From positions 1 through 20,185 of the forward strand of contig NZ_CALTTX010000048.1 in assembly GCF_943912325.1 (NCBI RefSeq): 20,185 nucleotides of DNA, read 5' to 3'. Source of the stretch: an uncultured Microbacterium sp. Its GTDB lineage: Bacteria > Actinomycetota > Actinomycetes > Actinomycetales > Microbacteriaceae. The notes under the pieces are model-generated. The model searched no databases. It was given only the letters and a program-made list of their open reading frames with translations, and was not told the origin of the DNA. The position numbers and the translations under genes are program-made. Below, piece after piece: positions 1 through 6,072 of this stretch; the first letter of the stretch is position 1; each line of letters starts with the position of its first letter.

Positions 1-2
1 CA

Positions 3-48
3 TAACGTCGCCCATGACGCGACTCACATGTCGCCTATGTCGCGACTC
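3..48 (-). repeat. Two tandem copies of an imperfect 23-bp repeat next to the tRNA
   Basis: Read on the minus strand, the units start at 48 and 25. Both begin GAGTCGCG, then A or T, then CAT, A or G, then GGCGAC, with 16 of the first 18 positions identical. The array sits just beyond the 3' end of the tRNA-Ala gene and may continue past the left edge of the window. Similar TCGCGACAT-rich repeats are, from memory, found near IS481-type transposases in actinobacteria, but no transposase is visible here. The function is unknown. Confidence 0.6.
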
Positions 49-57
49 ATCACAGGG

Positions 58-130
58 TGGACCTGAGGGGAATCGAACCCCTGACCTCCTCGATGCGAAC
101 GAGGCGCGCTACCAACTGCGCTACAGGCCC
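58..130 (-). tRNA. tRNA-Ala (anticodon CGC)
   Basis: The minus strand folds into a complete 73-nt cloverleaf. It has a 7-bp acceptor stem containing the G3:U70 wobble pair that identifies alanine tRNAs, a D arm, and a 5-bp anticodon stem enclosing TTCGCAT (anticodon CGC at positions 34-36). It also has a 5-nt variable loop and a T arm with loop TTCGATT. The discriminator base is A at position 58. The genome continues with CCC rather than CCA, so the 3' CCA must be added after transcription, as is common in actinobacteria. Confidence 0.97.
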
Positions 131-222
131 TAAAACAACTCCGCAACACTATCACCACCGCGGGCGGTGACCGAAACCGGCGGCGAATCCCGCCGGCGGC
201 GCGAAGGAGACGGGGCGGCGCG
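131..222 (-). promoter_or_regulatory. Spacer between Asp23-like gene and tRNA-Ala with hairpins and a possible tRNA promoter
   Basis: On the minus strand, a 7-bp stem (177-183 with 190-196, loop 184-189) follows the stop of the Asp23-like gene, and a CACCGC/GCGGTG dyad lies further on. Either could end transcription, but neither is followed directly by a strong T run. A GATAGT hexamer at 148-153 lies 17 nt before the first tRNA base and could be its -10 box. A TTTCGG about 17 bp upstream of that is a poor -35. Both assignments are tentative. Confidence 0.3.
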
Positions 223-558
223 TCACCCGATCCGGCCGACGCGCACGCGCACGTCGATCGATGAGGGATTGGATGCTTCACCCGCGAGCTCTCCCGCGAC
301 GGCAACGCGCACCGCCTCGGCGACGGCCCGAGCGACAAAGGCCGGCGAAGCATCAGCCGAAATACCGACCGACACCGTAACCTCGACACCCGCATCCCCG
401 TCCCGCACCCGCGTGAGCGGTGCCTCAGCACCTCCGGGGACGACGGCGCGGAGCGCCCGGGCGGGCAGCGGCGAAGCCGCGAACAGGGCCGCGACCCCGG
501 GAACCGCGCGGGCGGCAGCGTCGGCGGCGCGAGCCGCGGCATCCATCACCGCACTCAC
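223..558 (-). CDS. Small Asp23-like protein of the sigma-factor arm
   Basis: This 111-residue protein starts at a GTG that overlaps the upstream TGA in a 4-bp GTGA, so translation is coupled to the preceding Asp23-domain gene. I see a degenerate half of an Asp23/Gls24 fold: an Ala-rich helix ending in ARAVPGVAALF, a beta-rich stretch (VEVTVSVGIS), a long helix (residues ~70-93), and a final strand SIDVRVRVGRIG. There is no membrane segment, signal peptide or metal motif. Its place at the end of a sigma factor / Asp23 operon suggests it is a partner or regulator of the Asp23 proteins. No function can be assigned beyond that. The 2518-2829 gene is the comparable small protein of the opposite arm. 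Confidence 0.8.
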   Translation of the reverse strand: MSAVMDAAARAADAAARAVPGVAALFAASPLPARALRAVVPGGAEAPLTRVRDGDAGVEVTVSVGISADASPAFVARAVAEAVRVAVAGELAGEASNPSSIDVRVRVGRIG

Positions 559-1151
559 CCTTCGGCCCCGTCTCGCGATTCCGCCCCGTCGCCAAAAGCC
601 GACCCGACGTCGCTGACGTCGACGACCGTCACATCGACGCTCGTGACGCGCAGCGGCACGACCTCTTCGATGCGGCGGCGCACGGCCTCGCGCACGGCTT
701 CGGCGGCCTCGGGAATCGGCGTGCCGAAGAGCACCGAGATCGACAGCTCGATCGACACGCTGCCCCCAAAAGTGAGCTCCCCGACGATGGCGGTGCGCGA
801 GACGATGACGCCCGCGATCGCATCACCCGCATCGCGGATCGCGCCGCGTACGGCTCCCTCGGTGATGACGAGGCCCGGATCGTCGTCGACGAGCGGCACA
901 TCACGCCCCGCGCGCGCCTCGCGTCCGACTTCGGCGATGAGCGCGTCGATCCACCGCGGCTCGCCCGCGGCCCCCGCTTCGTGCGACACGAGATCGCGCC
1001 CGAGAGCGGCGAGACGCTCGAGAGACGCGAGCATCGCCTGGCACTCGGGATTGGCCTCGATCGCTCCGATCCGGGGCACGCGACCGCGATCGAGGTAGGC
1101 CGAGAGATCAGCGACCGAGTACCCCGAATCACCGACGTTGTCGTCAGACAT
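555..1151 (-). CDS. Asp23/Gls24-domain protein with anti-sigma-like N-terminus
   Basis: This 198-residue protein starts at an ATG preceded by GGAGGTGAG, a strong Shine-Dalgarno sequence lying inside the end of the sigma factor gene, whose stop is 5 nt upstream. Residues ~93-180 form an Asp23/Gls24 domain (LVITEGAVRGAIRDA, later VPLRVTSVDVTVVDV), the envelope-stress family of Gram-positive bacteria. Residues ~12-50 (VADLSAYLDRGRVPRI and NPECQAMLASLERL) resemble the helical start of zinc-associated anti-sigma domains. Only a single Cys (37) is present and the HxxxCxxC motif is absent, so zinc binding is unlikely. Because it is translated directly after the sigma factor, I infer that it may bind or restrain it. 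The Asp23 part is secure; the anti-sigma role is inference. Confidence 0.85.
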   Translation of the reverse strand: MSDDNVGDSGYSVADLSAYLDRGRVPRIGAIEANPECQAMLASLERLAALGRDLVSHEAGAAGEPRWIDALIAEVGREARAGRDVPLVDDDPGLVITEGAVRGAIRDAGDAIAGVIVSRTAIVGELTFGGSVSIELSISVLFGTPIPEAAEAVREAVRRRIEEVVPLRVTSVDVTVVDVSDVGSAFGDGAESRDGAEG

Positions 1152-1156
1152 GGTGC

Positions 1157-1696
1157 TCACCTCCAGTCCTTCATGCGTTCGAGCAGGGTTGCCCGCGCCC
1201 GCGCGAGACGCCCCCGCACGGTCGCGAGCGACACCCCGAGGTCTCGCGCGATCTCGTCGTAGCCGAGGCCACCGACCTCGCGCTGCAGCCACACGATGCG
1301 CTGCTCGTCGGGCAGTTCCGCGAGCGCGCGACCAAGCGCATCCATTTGCGACGACACCTCGGCTCGCTGCTCGGTGGAATCGTCGGTGATGATCTCGACA
1401 TCGTCGATGGATGCCACGGGTCGCCGGGCCCGCAATCGGTCGGTCGCCTTGCGCGACACGATCGTCACAAGCCAGCTGCGCACCCGGGCGGGATCCTCGA
1501 GCGTCGGCAGCTTCTGCCACGCCGTGATGAGCGCGTCTTGCACGCAGTCATCGGCGTCGGCGCGCGAGCCCGTCAGGCGCGTAGCGAAGGCCACGAGAAA
1601 CGAACCGTGGCGTCTGACGAGCACGGCGAACGCCTTTTCGTCACCGTCTGCTGCGCGCTGCGCGAGCAACGCATCGGATGCCTCCTCGAGGGCCAT
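1157..1696 (-). CDS. ECF-type RNA polymerase sigma factor
   Basis: This is a 179-residue sigma-70 family protein of the short ECF type. Region 2 spans about residues 10-92 (DADDCVQDALITAWQKLP and RVRSWLVTIVSRKATDRLRA, the core-binding and -10-reading helices). Region 4 spans ~120-174 (ALAELPDEQRIVWLQ, then the helix-turn-helix GYDEIARDLGVSLATVRGRL). There is no region 1.1 or region 3. I chose the ATG at 1696; an in-frame TTG near 1732 is possible, and the Shine-Dalgarno sequence before 1696 is weak (GGAGAG about 17 nt upstream). It heads a leftward operon with two Asp23-type genes and diverges from the Asp23 gene at 1902. It probably directs one or both arms of this envelope-stress locus. Confidence 0.93.
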   Translation of the reverse strand: MALEEASDALLAQRAADGDEKAFAVLVRRHGSFLVAFATRLTGSRADADDCVQDALITAWQKLPTLEDPARVRSWLVTIVSRKATDRLRARRPVASIDDVEIITDDSTEQRAEVSSQMDALGRALAELPDEQRIVWLQREVGGLGYDEIARDLGVSLATVRGRLARARATLLERMKDWR

Positions 1697-1901
1697 GCCG
1701 CACTGCCCCCGCTCTCCGATGTCCGATCGACGCAAACCCCGGCCGTCACGGGCCGCGTCACGCTCCCGGGAAACTACCAGGTTCACGGCGTGACGAAAAC
1801 CCCGAGGCATCCGTCTCATCTTTGTACGACGCTTTGCGGGAATCTCCGCACAGCACCGGCTGGCGCTTCGGCACCGGCCTCCCCCACACGAAGGAGTAAT
1901 C
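1697..1901. promoter_or_regulatory. Divergent control region of the sigma factor / Asp23 locus
   Basis: This 205-bp gap separates the two divergent arms and must hold both promoters. Two similar boxes read rightward: GGGAAAC at 1768-1774 and GGGAATC at 1838-1844. They resemble the GGAA-type -35 elements recognised by many ECF sigma factors, but I could not place a convincing partner -10 (GTT or CGTC) at the usual distance. The Asp23 gene has a clear AAGGAG ribosome site at 1891-1896. Confidence 0.4.
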
Positions 1902-2336
1902 ATGGCAACGCAGAACACCACCATCGACGCCACCGCGATCAGCACGACGGCGACCGACGGCGGCAAGACCACGATCGTCGACCCCGTCATCGCCAAGATC
2001 GCCGGTATCGCGGCACGCGAGATCCCGGGCGTCTACGCGCTCGGCGGCGGCGCGGAGCGCGTCTTCGGTTCGATCCGCGAGGCCGTCGGCCAGAAGGACC
2101 TCGGCCAGGGCGTGCGCGTCGAAGTCGGCGAGACCGAGGTGGCCGTTGACGTCACGATCGTCGTCGAGTACCCGAACCCGCTGCACGAGGTCGCCGCAGA
2201 CGTTCGTTCGGCCATCGCCTCCGCGATCACCGATCTTGCCGGCATGAAGGTCGCCGAGATCAACGTCACCGTCACCGACGTGCACATCCCGGGTGACGAC
2301 GACGACCACGCCGACACCGAGCCGCGCGTCAAGTGA
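1902..2336 (+). CDS. Asp23/Gls24 family envelope stress response protein
   Basis: This 144-residue protein has an AAGGAG ribosome site 5 nt before its ATG. It is a full Asp23/Gls24 domain from about residue 27 to 132: IVDPVIAKIAGIAAREIPGV, then VEVGETEVAVDVTIVVEYP, then the long helix and the strand VAEINVTVTDVHI. The tail is acidic (DDDD). In Staphylococcus, Asp23 is a very abundant membrane-associated protein anchored by AmaP and linked to cell-envelope homeostasis. An AmaP-like gene lies downstream here, consistent with the same role. The gene is first in the rightward arm, and its TGA overlaps the next GTG by 4 bp. This is the most canonical Asp23 of the four Asp23-type genes in the window. 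Confidence 0.95.
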   Translation: MATQNTTIDATAISTTATDGGKTTIVDPVIAKIAGIAAREIPGVYALGGGAERVFGSIREAVGQKDLGQGVRVEVGETEVAVDVTIVVEYPNPLHEVAADVRSAIASAITDLAGMKVAEINVTVTDVHIPGDDDDHADTEPRVK

Positions 2337-2521
2337 ACGGCTACGTGATCGGCGGCGCAGCCGGCGCCGTCCTGGCCTTCGCGGCCCTGATGTTCGGGTT
2401 CTGGGGCTTCGTGCTCGTCGTCGTTTTCGTCGCCCTCGGCGTCGTGATCGGCGGAGCCCTCACGGGTCGCCTCAACCTGCGGGCCGCGCTGGATGCGGCC
2501 CGCGGGCGGCGCGTCGGATGA
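2333..2521 (+). CDS. Tiny membrane hairpin protein (DUF2273-like)
   Basis: This 62-residue protein starts at a GTG overlapping the Asp23 stop (GTGA). It consists of two closely spaced hydrophobic segments (about residues 5-22 and 24-44) followed by a basic amphipathic end (RLNLRAALDAARGRR). The size, topology and position between Asp23-type genes fit the DUF2273 proteins that accompany Asp23 operons in Gram-positive bacteria. It is probably a membrane partner that helps dock Asp23 proteins. The family name rests on context and topology rather than on a diagnostic motif. It overlaps the next ATG by 4 bp. Confidence 0.82.
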   Translation: MNGYVIGGAAGAVLAFAALMFGFWGFVLVVVFVALGVVIGGALTGRLNLRAALDAARGRRVG

Positions 2522-2829
2522 GCGCCATCGCGGGCGCGATCGTCGTGCGCGAGCGGGCCGTCGCGGCCGTCGTGCGCGCGGTCGCGGCCGAAGCGCTCGG
2601 CGTGCCCGCGCAGCGCACGCGCGTGCGTCTCGCCGATGACGGCGGCCTGATCGGCGTCGACCTCACATCGGCCGTTGCGGCATCGAGCGGCGGGCCCTCC
2701 GTGCTCGCGCGCGTCGCCTCGGCGCGAGAGGCCGTGCACGAGCTCGGATCGCACCTGAGCGGCGCCCGCATCGGTCGCGTGCGCGTCGACGTCGACGACG
2801 TCGTCGTCCCCACCCGGCGCGTCTCGTGA
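2518..2829 (+). CDS. Asp23-like small protein
   Basis: This 103-residue protein starts at an ATG overlapping the previous TGA (ATGA). It begins with a helix and AVAAVVRAVAAEALGV, has a beta segment (RVRLADDGGLIGVDLTSAVA), another helix (~residues 60-80), and ends in the strand IGRVRVDVDDVVV. This is the order of elements of an Asp23 domain, but the sequence is divergent and short. There is no membrane segment. It is the rightward counterpart of the small protein at 223-558, so each arm carries one canonical and one degenerate Asp23 protein. An upstream in-frame ATG at 2293 was rejected because it would overlap two genes. Confidence 0.8.
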   Translation: MSAIAGAIVVRERAVAAVVRAVAAEALGVPAQRTRVRLADDGGLIGVDLTSAVAASSGGPSVLARVASAREAVHELGSHLSGARIGRVRVDVDDVVVPTRRVS

Positions 2830-2866
2830 TGACGAGAAGCGCTCCCCATTCGAAACGGATCACCCC

Positions 2867-3490
2867 ATGAACGACAGCACACAGCGGCGCCTCGCGCGCC
2901 GCCTGCGCCACCGCTCCCGCAGCGCGTGGGCCGTGACGGTCGCGATCGCGGTCGCCCTCGTCGCGGCGTACGTCGGCATCGAGGCGGCGCTCGCCGCGAT
3001 CGGCGTCGGTCCGTTGCTCGCGACCCCGCAGACGCTCGTCGAAGGGGCATTGTCGGCTCCGGATGCCTGGGGTCTCGCCCTCGGGATCGTCGCCGTGATC
3101 CTCGGCATCGCACTGCTCGTGCTGGCGCTCGCACCCGGCCGTATCGGCCGCCACATCGTCGCTGCGAGCGGCCCCGCGGCCGCCGCCGAGGGGACCCTCG
3201 TGCTCGCGGACGACAGCGTCATCGCGGGCGCCGTCTCGCGCGCCGCCGCCCGCGAGGTCGGCCTGCAGCGGGCGAACGTATCGACGGCCGTCGGCGGTCG
3301 GTCGGCTCGCATCGACCTGCGCCCCGCCCCGGGGTTCCCGGTCGACGCCGACAAAGCCCGCGCGGCCGGCGAGCGCGTCGTGACAGAGGCGGGAGTCTCG
3401 CCGACCCTCACGATCCGCGCGCACACACCCGCCGAACCGGCACGGCGCGCCGAGCCGGTCGGCACGAACGAAACCGAGGTGACCGCATGA
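2867..3490 (+). CDS. Two-TM protein of the Asp23 locus (DUF6286-like)
   Basis: This is a 207-residue protein with a basic N-terminus (RRLARRLRHRSRS), a membrane segment at ~20-46 and a second at ~68-89. A soluble domain follows (EGTLVLADDSVIAGAVSRAAARE, then SARIDLRPAPGF, then SPTLTIRAHTP). I recognise this as the DUF6286-type protein usually found beside Asp23 and AmaP genes in actinobacteria. The soluble part again looks like an Asp23/AmaP-style alpha-beta unit: a helix facing DNA- or protein-side strands. There is no enzyme motif. Its 3' end overlaps the AmaP-like gene by ATGA, so the two are probably made together. The 37-nt gap before it has no strong ribosome site. Confidence 0.82.
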   Translation: MNDSTQRRLARRLRHRSRSAWAVTVAIAVALVAAYVGIEAALAAIGVGPLLATPQTLVEGALSAPDAWGLALGIVAVILGIALLVLALAPGRIGRHIVAASGPAAAAEGTLVLADDSVIAGAVSRAAAREVGLQRANVSTAVGGRSARIDLRPAPGFPVDADKARAAGERVVTEAGVSPTLTIRAHTPAEPARRAEPVGTNETEVTA

Positions 3491-4059
3491 CGCGCAGCAA
3501 CCGGGCCCTCAACCGCCTCGTGCTCGCCCTCACAGGGCTGGTGCTCATTGCTCTCGGCGCCCTCGCGGCCGTCCGTGCGAGCAACCGCGCGTGGTTCCAC
3601 GACACGCTCGCGAGTGTCGCGCCGTGGGCGACCGAGCTGCGCGCCTGGGCGACCGACACTCGCGTGCTGTGGATCGCCGTCGGCGCCGCGGCGCTCCTCA
3701 TCTTCATCGCTCTCGCCCTCGTGCTGACGCGCGGCGGCGGTCGCGAACGAGACGTGCTCACGGATGCCTCGGGCACCTCGATCCGCGCGGGCGCCGTGCG
3801 TTCGCTGATCGAGCGCGACCTCGAGCGGGACCCCGACGTCATCGGCGTCGGCGTGACCGGCTACGACGTCCGCCGTGGCGGACGCGTCGGCTACGTGCGT
3901 GTGGACGTGCGGCCGCGCGCCGACCTCGTCCGGGTGCTGCGAAGCATCCACTCGGCCGTCGACGACACGCGCACGACGATCGGCGCTCCCCTACCCCTCG
4001 TCGTGCATGTCGCGGCCGGGGCTCGCTCGAGCCTGCACGGCGAGCGCAACGCCCATTGA
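3487..4059 (+). CDS. AmaP-like alkaline shock membrane anchor protein
   Basis: This 190-residue protein has its ATG overlapping the preceding stop. The layout matches AmaP: a short basic start (MTRSNRALNR), TM1 at ~9-29, an outside loop with WFHDTLASVAPW, TM2 at ~60-80, then a cytoplasmic domain of ~110 residues. That domain contains SIRAGAVRSLIERDLERDPDVIGVGV and the strand VGYVRVDVRPRADL. In Staphylococcus, AmaP recruits Asp23 to the membrane. Here it probably anchors the Asp23-type proteins of this locus. The symbol is withheld because orthology to the firmicute gene is by architecture only. Confidence 0.85.
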   Translation: MTRSNRALNRLVLALTGLVLIALGALAAVRASNRAWFHDTLASVAPWATELRAWATDTRVLWIAVGAAALLIFIALALVLTRGGGRERDVLTDASGTSIRAGAVRSLIERDLERDPDVIGVGVTGYDVRRGGRVGYVRVDVRPRADLVRVLRSIHSAVDDTRTTIGAPLPLVVHVAAGARSSLHGERNAH

Positions 4060-4108
4060 AAGACCCCCGGCACGACGACCGTCGCCGGAACGAAGAAAGG
4101 AAACCCCC

Positions 4109-4288
4109 ATGGGACTCGGAGATGACATCAAGCACAAGGCCGAAGAGCTCGGCGGCAAGATCAAAGAGGGCGTCGGCAAGGTGACCGACAACGACAAGCT
4201 CGAAGCTGAGGGCAAGGCCGATCAGGCCAAGGCCGGCGTCAAGCAGGTCGGCGACGACATCAAGGACGCCTTCACCGGCGACAAGTGA
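4109..4288 (+). CDS. CsbD-like stress protein
   Basis: This 59-residue, highly charged, hydrophilic protein of the CsbD family has the repeated pattern DIKHKAEELGGKIKEGVGKVT and KADQAKAGVKQVGDDIKD, in which Lys, Gly and acidic residues alternate in helical heptads. CsbD proteins are small general-stress proteins (a sigma-B regulon member in Bacillus) with no known enzymatic activity. The ribosome site AGAAAGGA lies a few nt before the ATG. It is the last gene of the rightward Asp23 arm, 49 nt after the AmaP-like gene, and is followed immediately by a strong terminator. The position supports shared stress control. Confidence 0.93.
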   Translation: MGLGDDIKHKAEELGGKIKEGVGKVTDNDKLEAEGKADQAKAGVKQVGDDIKDAFTGDK

Positions 4289-4295
4289 TCTGACG

Positions 4296-4334
4296 CGAAC
4301 GGCCCGGCCCTCCCGAGGGGTGCCGGGCCGTTCG
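4296..4334. terminator. Strong hairpin terminator after the CsbD-like gene
   Basis: CGAACGGCCCGGC (4296-4308) pairs perfectly with GCCGGGCCGTTCG (4322-4334), a 13-bp GC-rich stem. The 13-nt loop can itself form a small CCTC/GAGG pair. It lies between the CsbD-like gene and the convergent gene ending at 4379, so it probably stops transcription from both sides. The T run after it is weak. Confidence 0.82.
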
Positions 4335-4378
4335 TCTGTCTGGGGAGGTCTGGGGAGGCCTGCCTGAGGTCTGCTGCT

Positions 4379-5368
4379 CTATTGCCCCGACGCGCGGCGC
4401 GCGAGCAGATCGCGCACGTGCGCTTCGATCTCGGCATCGTCGACATAGCCCATCGAGGCGAAGCGCGACGCGGCAGCGGGCCGGTCGTTTTCGGCGCGAG
4501 CCGCGCGGGCGGCGGCGATGGTCGGCGGGGCGGATGCCGCAACCGCGGCGATCCGGGCACGCTGAGCCTCTTCTTGAGCCGCGCGAGCAACGGCGGCGCG
4601 TGCCGCGATCGCGTCGAGCTCGGCCGCGGCGCGCGATCCCGGCGCCGACACGAGGGCCTGCGGGAGCGGACGCGGCGACCACCGGGGCGACGCGGACGAT
4701 TCGAGGTGGACGTCTTGAACGGCCTGTTCGGGAGCGCGCGCAACGACGACCGTGGCCGCACTGTCGGCGCGGACGAGGAGCCCCGCGCGGGCACGGGATC
4801 GGGCGGCGACCGCACGCATCCGCTCGAGCATCACGACGCCGAGCGCGAGGGCGACAACACCGCCGACGGCAACCAGAGCCGGTCCGCCGATGCTCGACCA
4901 CCAGAGGCCGGCGCCGGTAGCGGCAAGACCCACCACGAGCACCGCGAGCGCCACGATACGCACGGCGCGTCGCGCTCGGGCCTGTCGCACGGGCGCTTCC
5001 GCGGCCTGACGCGCCGCGCGCTCCGCGGCAACTCGAGCCTGGGTCTGCACCAGTTGCACGCGCTGGCGTTCGCGCTCGATCTCGCGCTCGAGCCGCTCGT
5101 GCTCACGCTGTGCGCGCTCACGCTCGGCCTGCAGCCGCTTCGCGGCCTTCTGCTGCTCGTACGCCGCGCGGGTCGAGAGCTCGACGTGCAGCTCGGCGGG
5201 TGTCTCGCTCGTCTCGGCGAGCACGCGCAGGGCTTGGTTCAGCCGCACCGCGTTGCGCTCAGAGGCGTGAAAGCGGCTGTGTCGCTGCCACGTCGGCACG
5301 AGGTAGACCAACCACAGGGCGACGACGACGAGCACGATCACACCACCGCCGAGCACCTGGCCACCCAT
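4379..5368 (-). CDS. Membrane protein with long coiled coil, unknown function
   Basis: This 329-residue protein has an N-terminal membrane segment (~7-25, then VPTWQRHSRF) and a charged coiled coil rich in Glu, Arg and Gln (~70-128). Two more membrane segments follow (~135-158 and 162-182), and then an Ala/Arg-rich cytoplasmic tail ending RFASMGYVDDAEIEAHVRDLLARRASG. I know similar proteins as conserved, often mis-named 'large exoprotein', in Microbacteriaceae. No catalytic motif is visible. It is the third gene of the galU / acetyltransferase operon (27-nt gap), so a role at the envelope is plausible. A TACCGT box 7 nt before the ATG could be an internal leaderless promoter. Confidence 0.85.
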   Translation of the reverse strand: MGGQVLGGGVIVLVVVALWLVYLVPTWQRHSRFHASERNAVRLNQALRVLAETSETPAELHVELSTRAAYEQQKAAKRLQAERERAQREHERLEREIERERQRVQLVQTQARVAAERAARQAAEAPVRQARARRAVRIVALAVLVVGLAATGAGLWWSSIGGPALVAVGGVVALALGVVMLERMRAVAARSRARAGLLVRADSAATVVVARAPEQAVQDVHLESSASPRWSPRPLPQALVSAPGSRAAAELDAIAARAAVARAAQEEAQRARIAAVAASAPPTIAAARAARAENDRPAAASRFASMGYVDDAEIEAHVRDLLARRASGQ

Positions 5369-5395
5369 GGCCCCAACGGTAAGGCACGAGGGCGC

Positions 5396-6037
5396 TCAGA
5401 TCCCGTCACTCCGGTGCGTGTCGAGCGGGTCGGGGCGATCCGCCACCCCCGCAGGCACCTCGCCCGCGACCCACCGCGCGAGCACTCCCTGCGGCACCTC
5501 ATCGGCCGTCAGCGCGAACGCGAAGTGGTCACGCCAATCGCCGTCGATGTGGATGTAGCGTCGCCGTAGCCCCTCGTAGCGGAAGCCGAGCTTTTCGACG
5601 ACCCGCAGGCTCGCGGCGTTCTCGGGGCGGATGCAGATCTCCATGCGGTGAAGCCGCGCCTCGCGAAAGCACACGTCGGTCGCGAGCGCGACGCTCACGG
5701 GCGTGATCCCGCGACCCGCGAACCGCTCCGAAACCCAGTACCCGATCGTCGCCGAAGCGAGCGATCCGCGCGCGATCCCCCACACGTTGAGCTGCCCGGC
5801 GATCTCGCCGTCGTACTCCATGACGAGCGGAATCCCACCGCCGTCGCGATACTGCTGCAGCAGACGCCGCACCCCGAGGCGCATGTCGAACGACACGAGC
5901 CCATCGGGGCTCGTCGCCTCCCACTTGCGCAACCACGAACGGTTGTCCATGAGCTCTTGCTGCAGCACGCGCGCGTCACGCTGCCGCACGAGGCGAATGC
6001 CGATCGGCCCGTGCGTGCGCGCATTGGTCAGGTCCAT
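5396..6037 (-). CDS. GNAT-family N-acetyltransferase (RimJ type)
   Basis: This is a 213-residue acetyltransferase of the GNAT fold, close to the RimJ/RimL group that acetylates protein N-termini. The acetyl-CoA motif is visible in IGYWVSERFAGRGITPVSVA (RxxGxG-like RFAGRG), followed by LHRMEICIRPENAASLRVVEKLGFRYEGLRRRY, split here into the usual 'N..S..v..K.GF' signature. I start at the ATG at 6037 because GGAGGG lies 6 nt upstream; an ATG 15 nt earlier (6052) lacks one. It follows galU by 35 nt in the same operon. The substrate cannot be told: ribosomal protein, antibiotic and sugar-amine acetylation are all known in this fold. Confidence 0.92.
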   Translation of the reverse strand: MDLTNARTHGPIGIRLVRQRDARVLQQELMDNRSWLRKWEATSPDGLVSFDMRLGVRRLLQQYRDGGGIPLVMEYDGEIAGQLNVWGIARGSLASATIGYWVSERFAGRGITPVSVALATDVCFREARLHRMEICIRPENAASLRVVEKLGFRYEGLRRRYIHIDGDWRDHFAFALTADEVPQGVLARWVAGEVPAGVADRPDPLDTHRSDGI

Positions 6038-6072
6038 GCACCCTCCGCGCAACGCAACCGGTCGCCGGAGGC

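Noticed and set aside
3..69. CRISPR-like array at the left edge
   Set aside because: The repeat units are adjacent without unique spacers, and only two copies are visible.
1768..1844. Two GGGAA boxes as autoregulated ECF promoters
   Set aside because: No matching -10 element was found at the usual spacing for either box, so they are noted only in the control-region entry.
4382..5569. 395-residue plus-strand frame opposite the coiled-coil membrane protein
   Set aside because: It spans two minus-strand genes and a gap and has no domain; the minus frames have membrane segments and acetyltransferase motifs.
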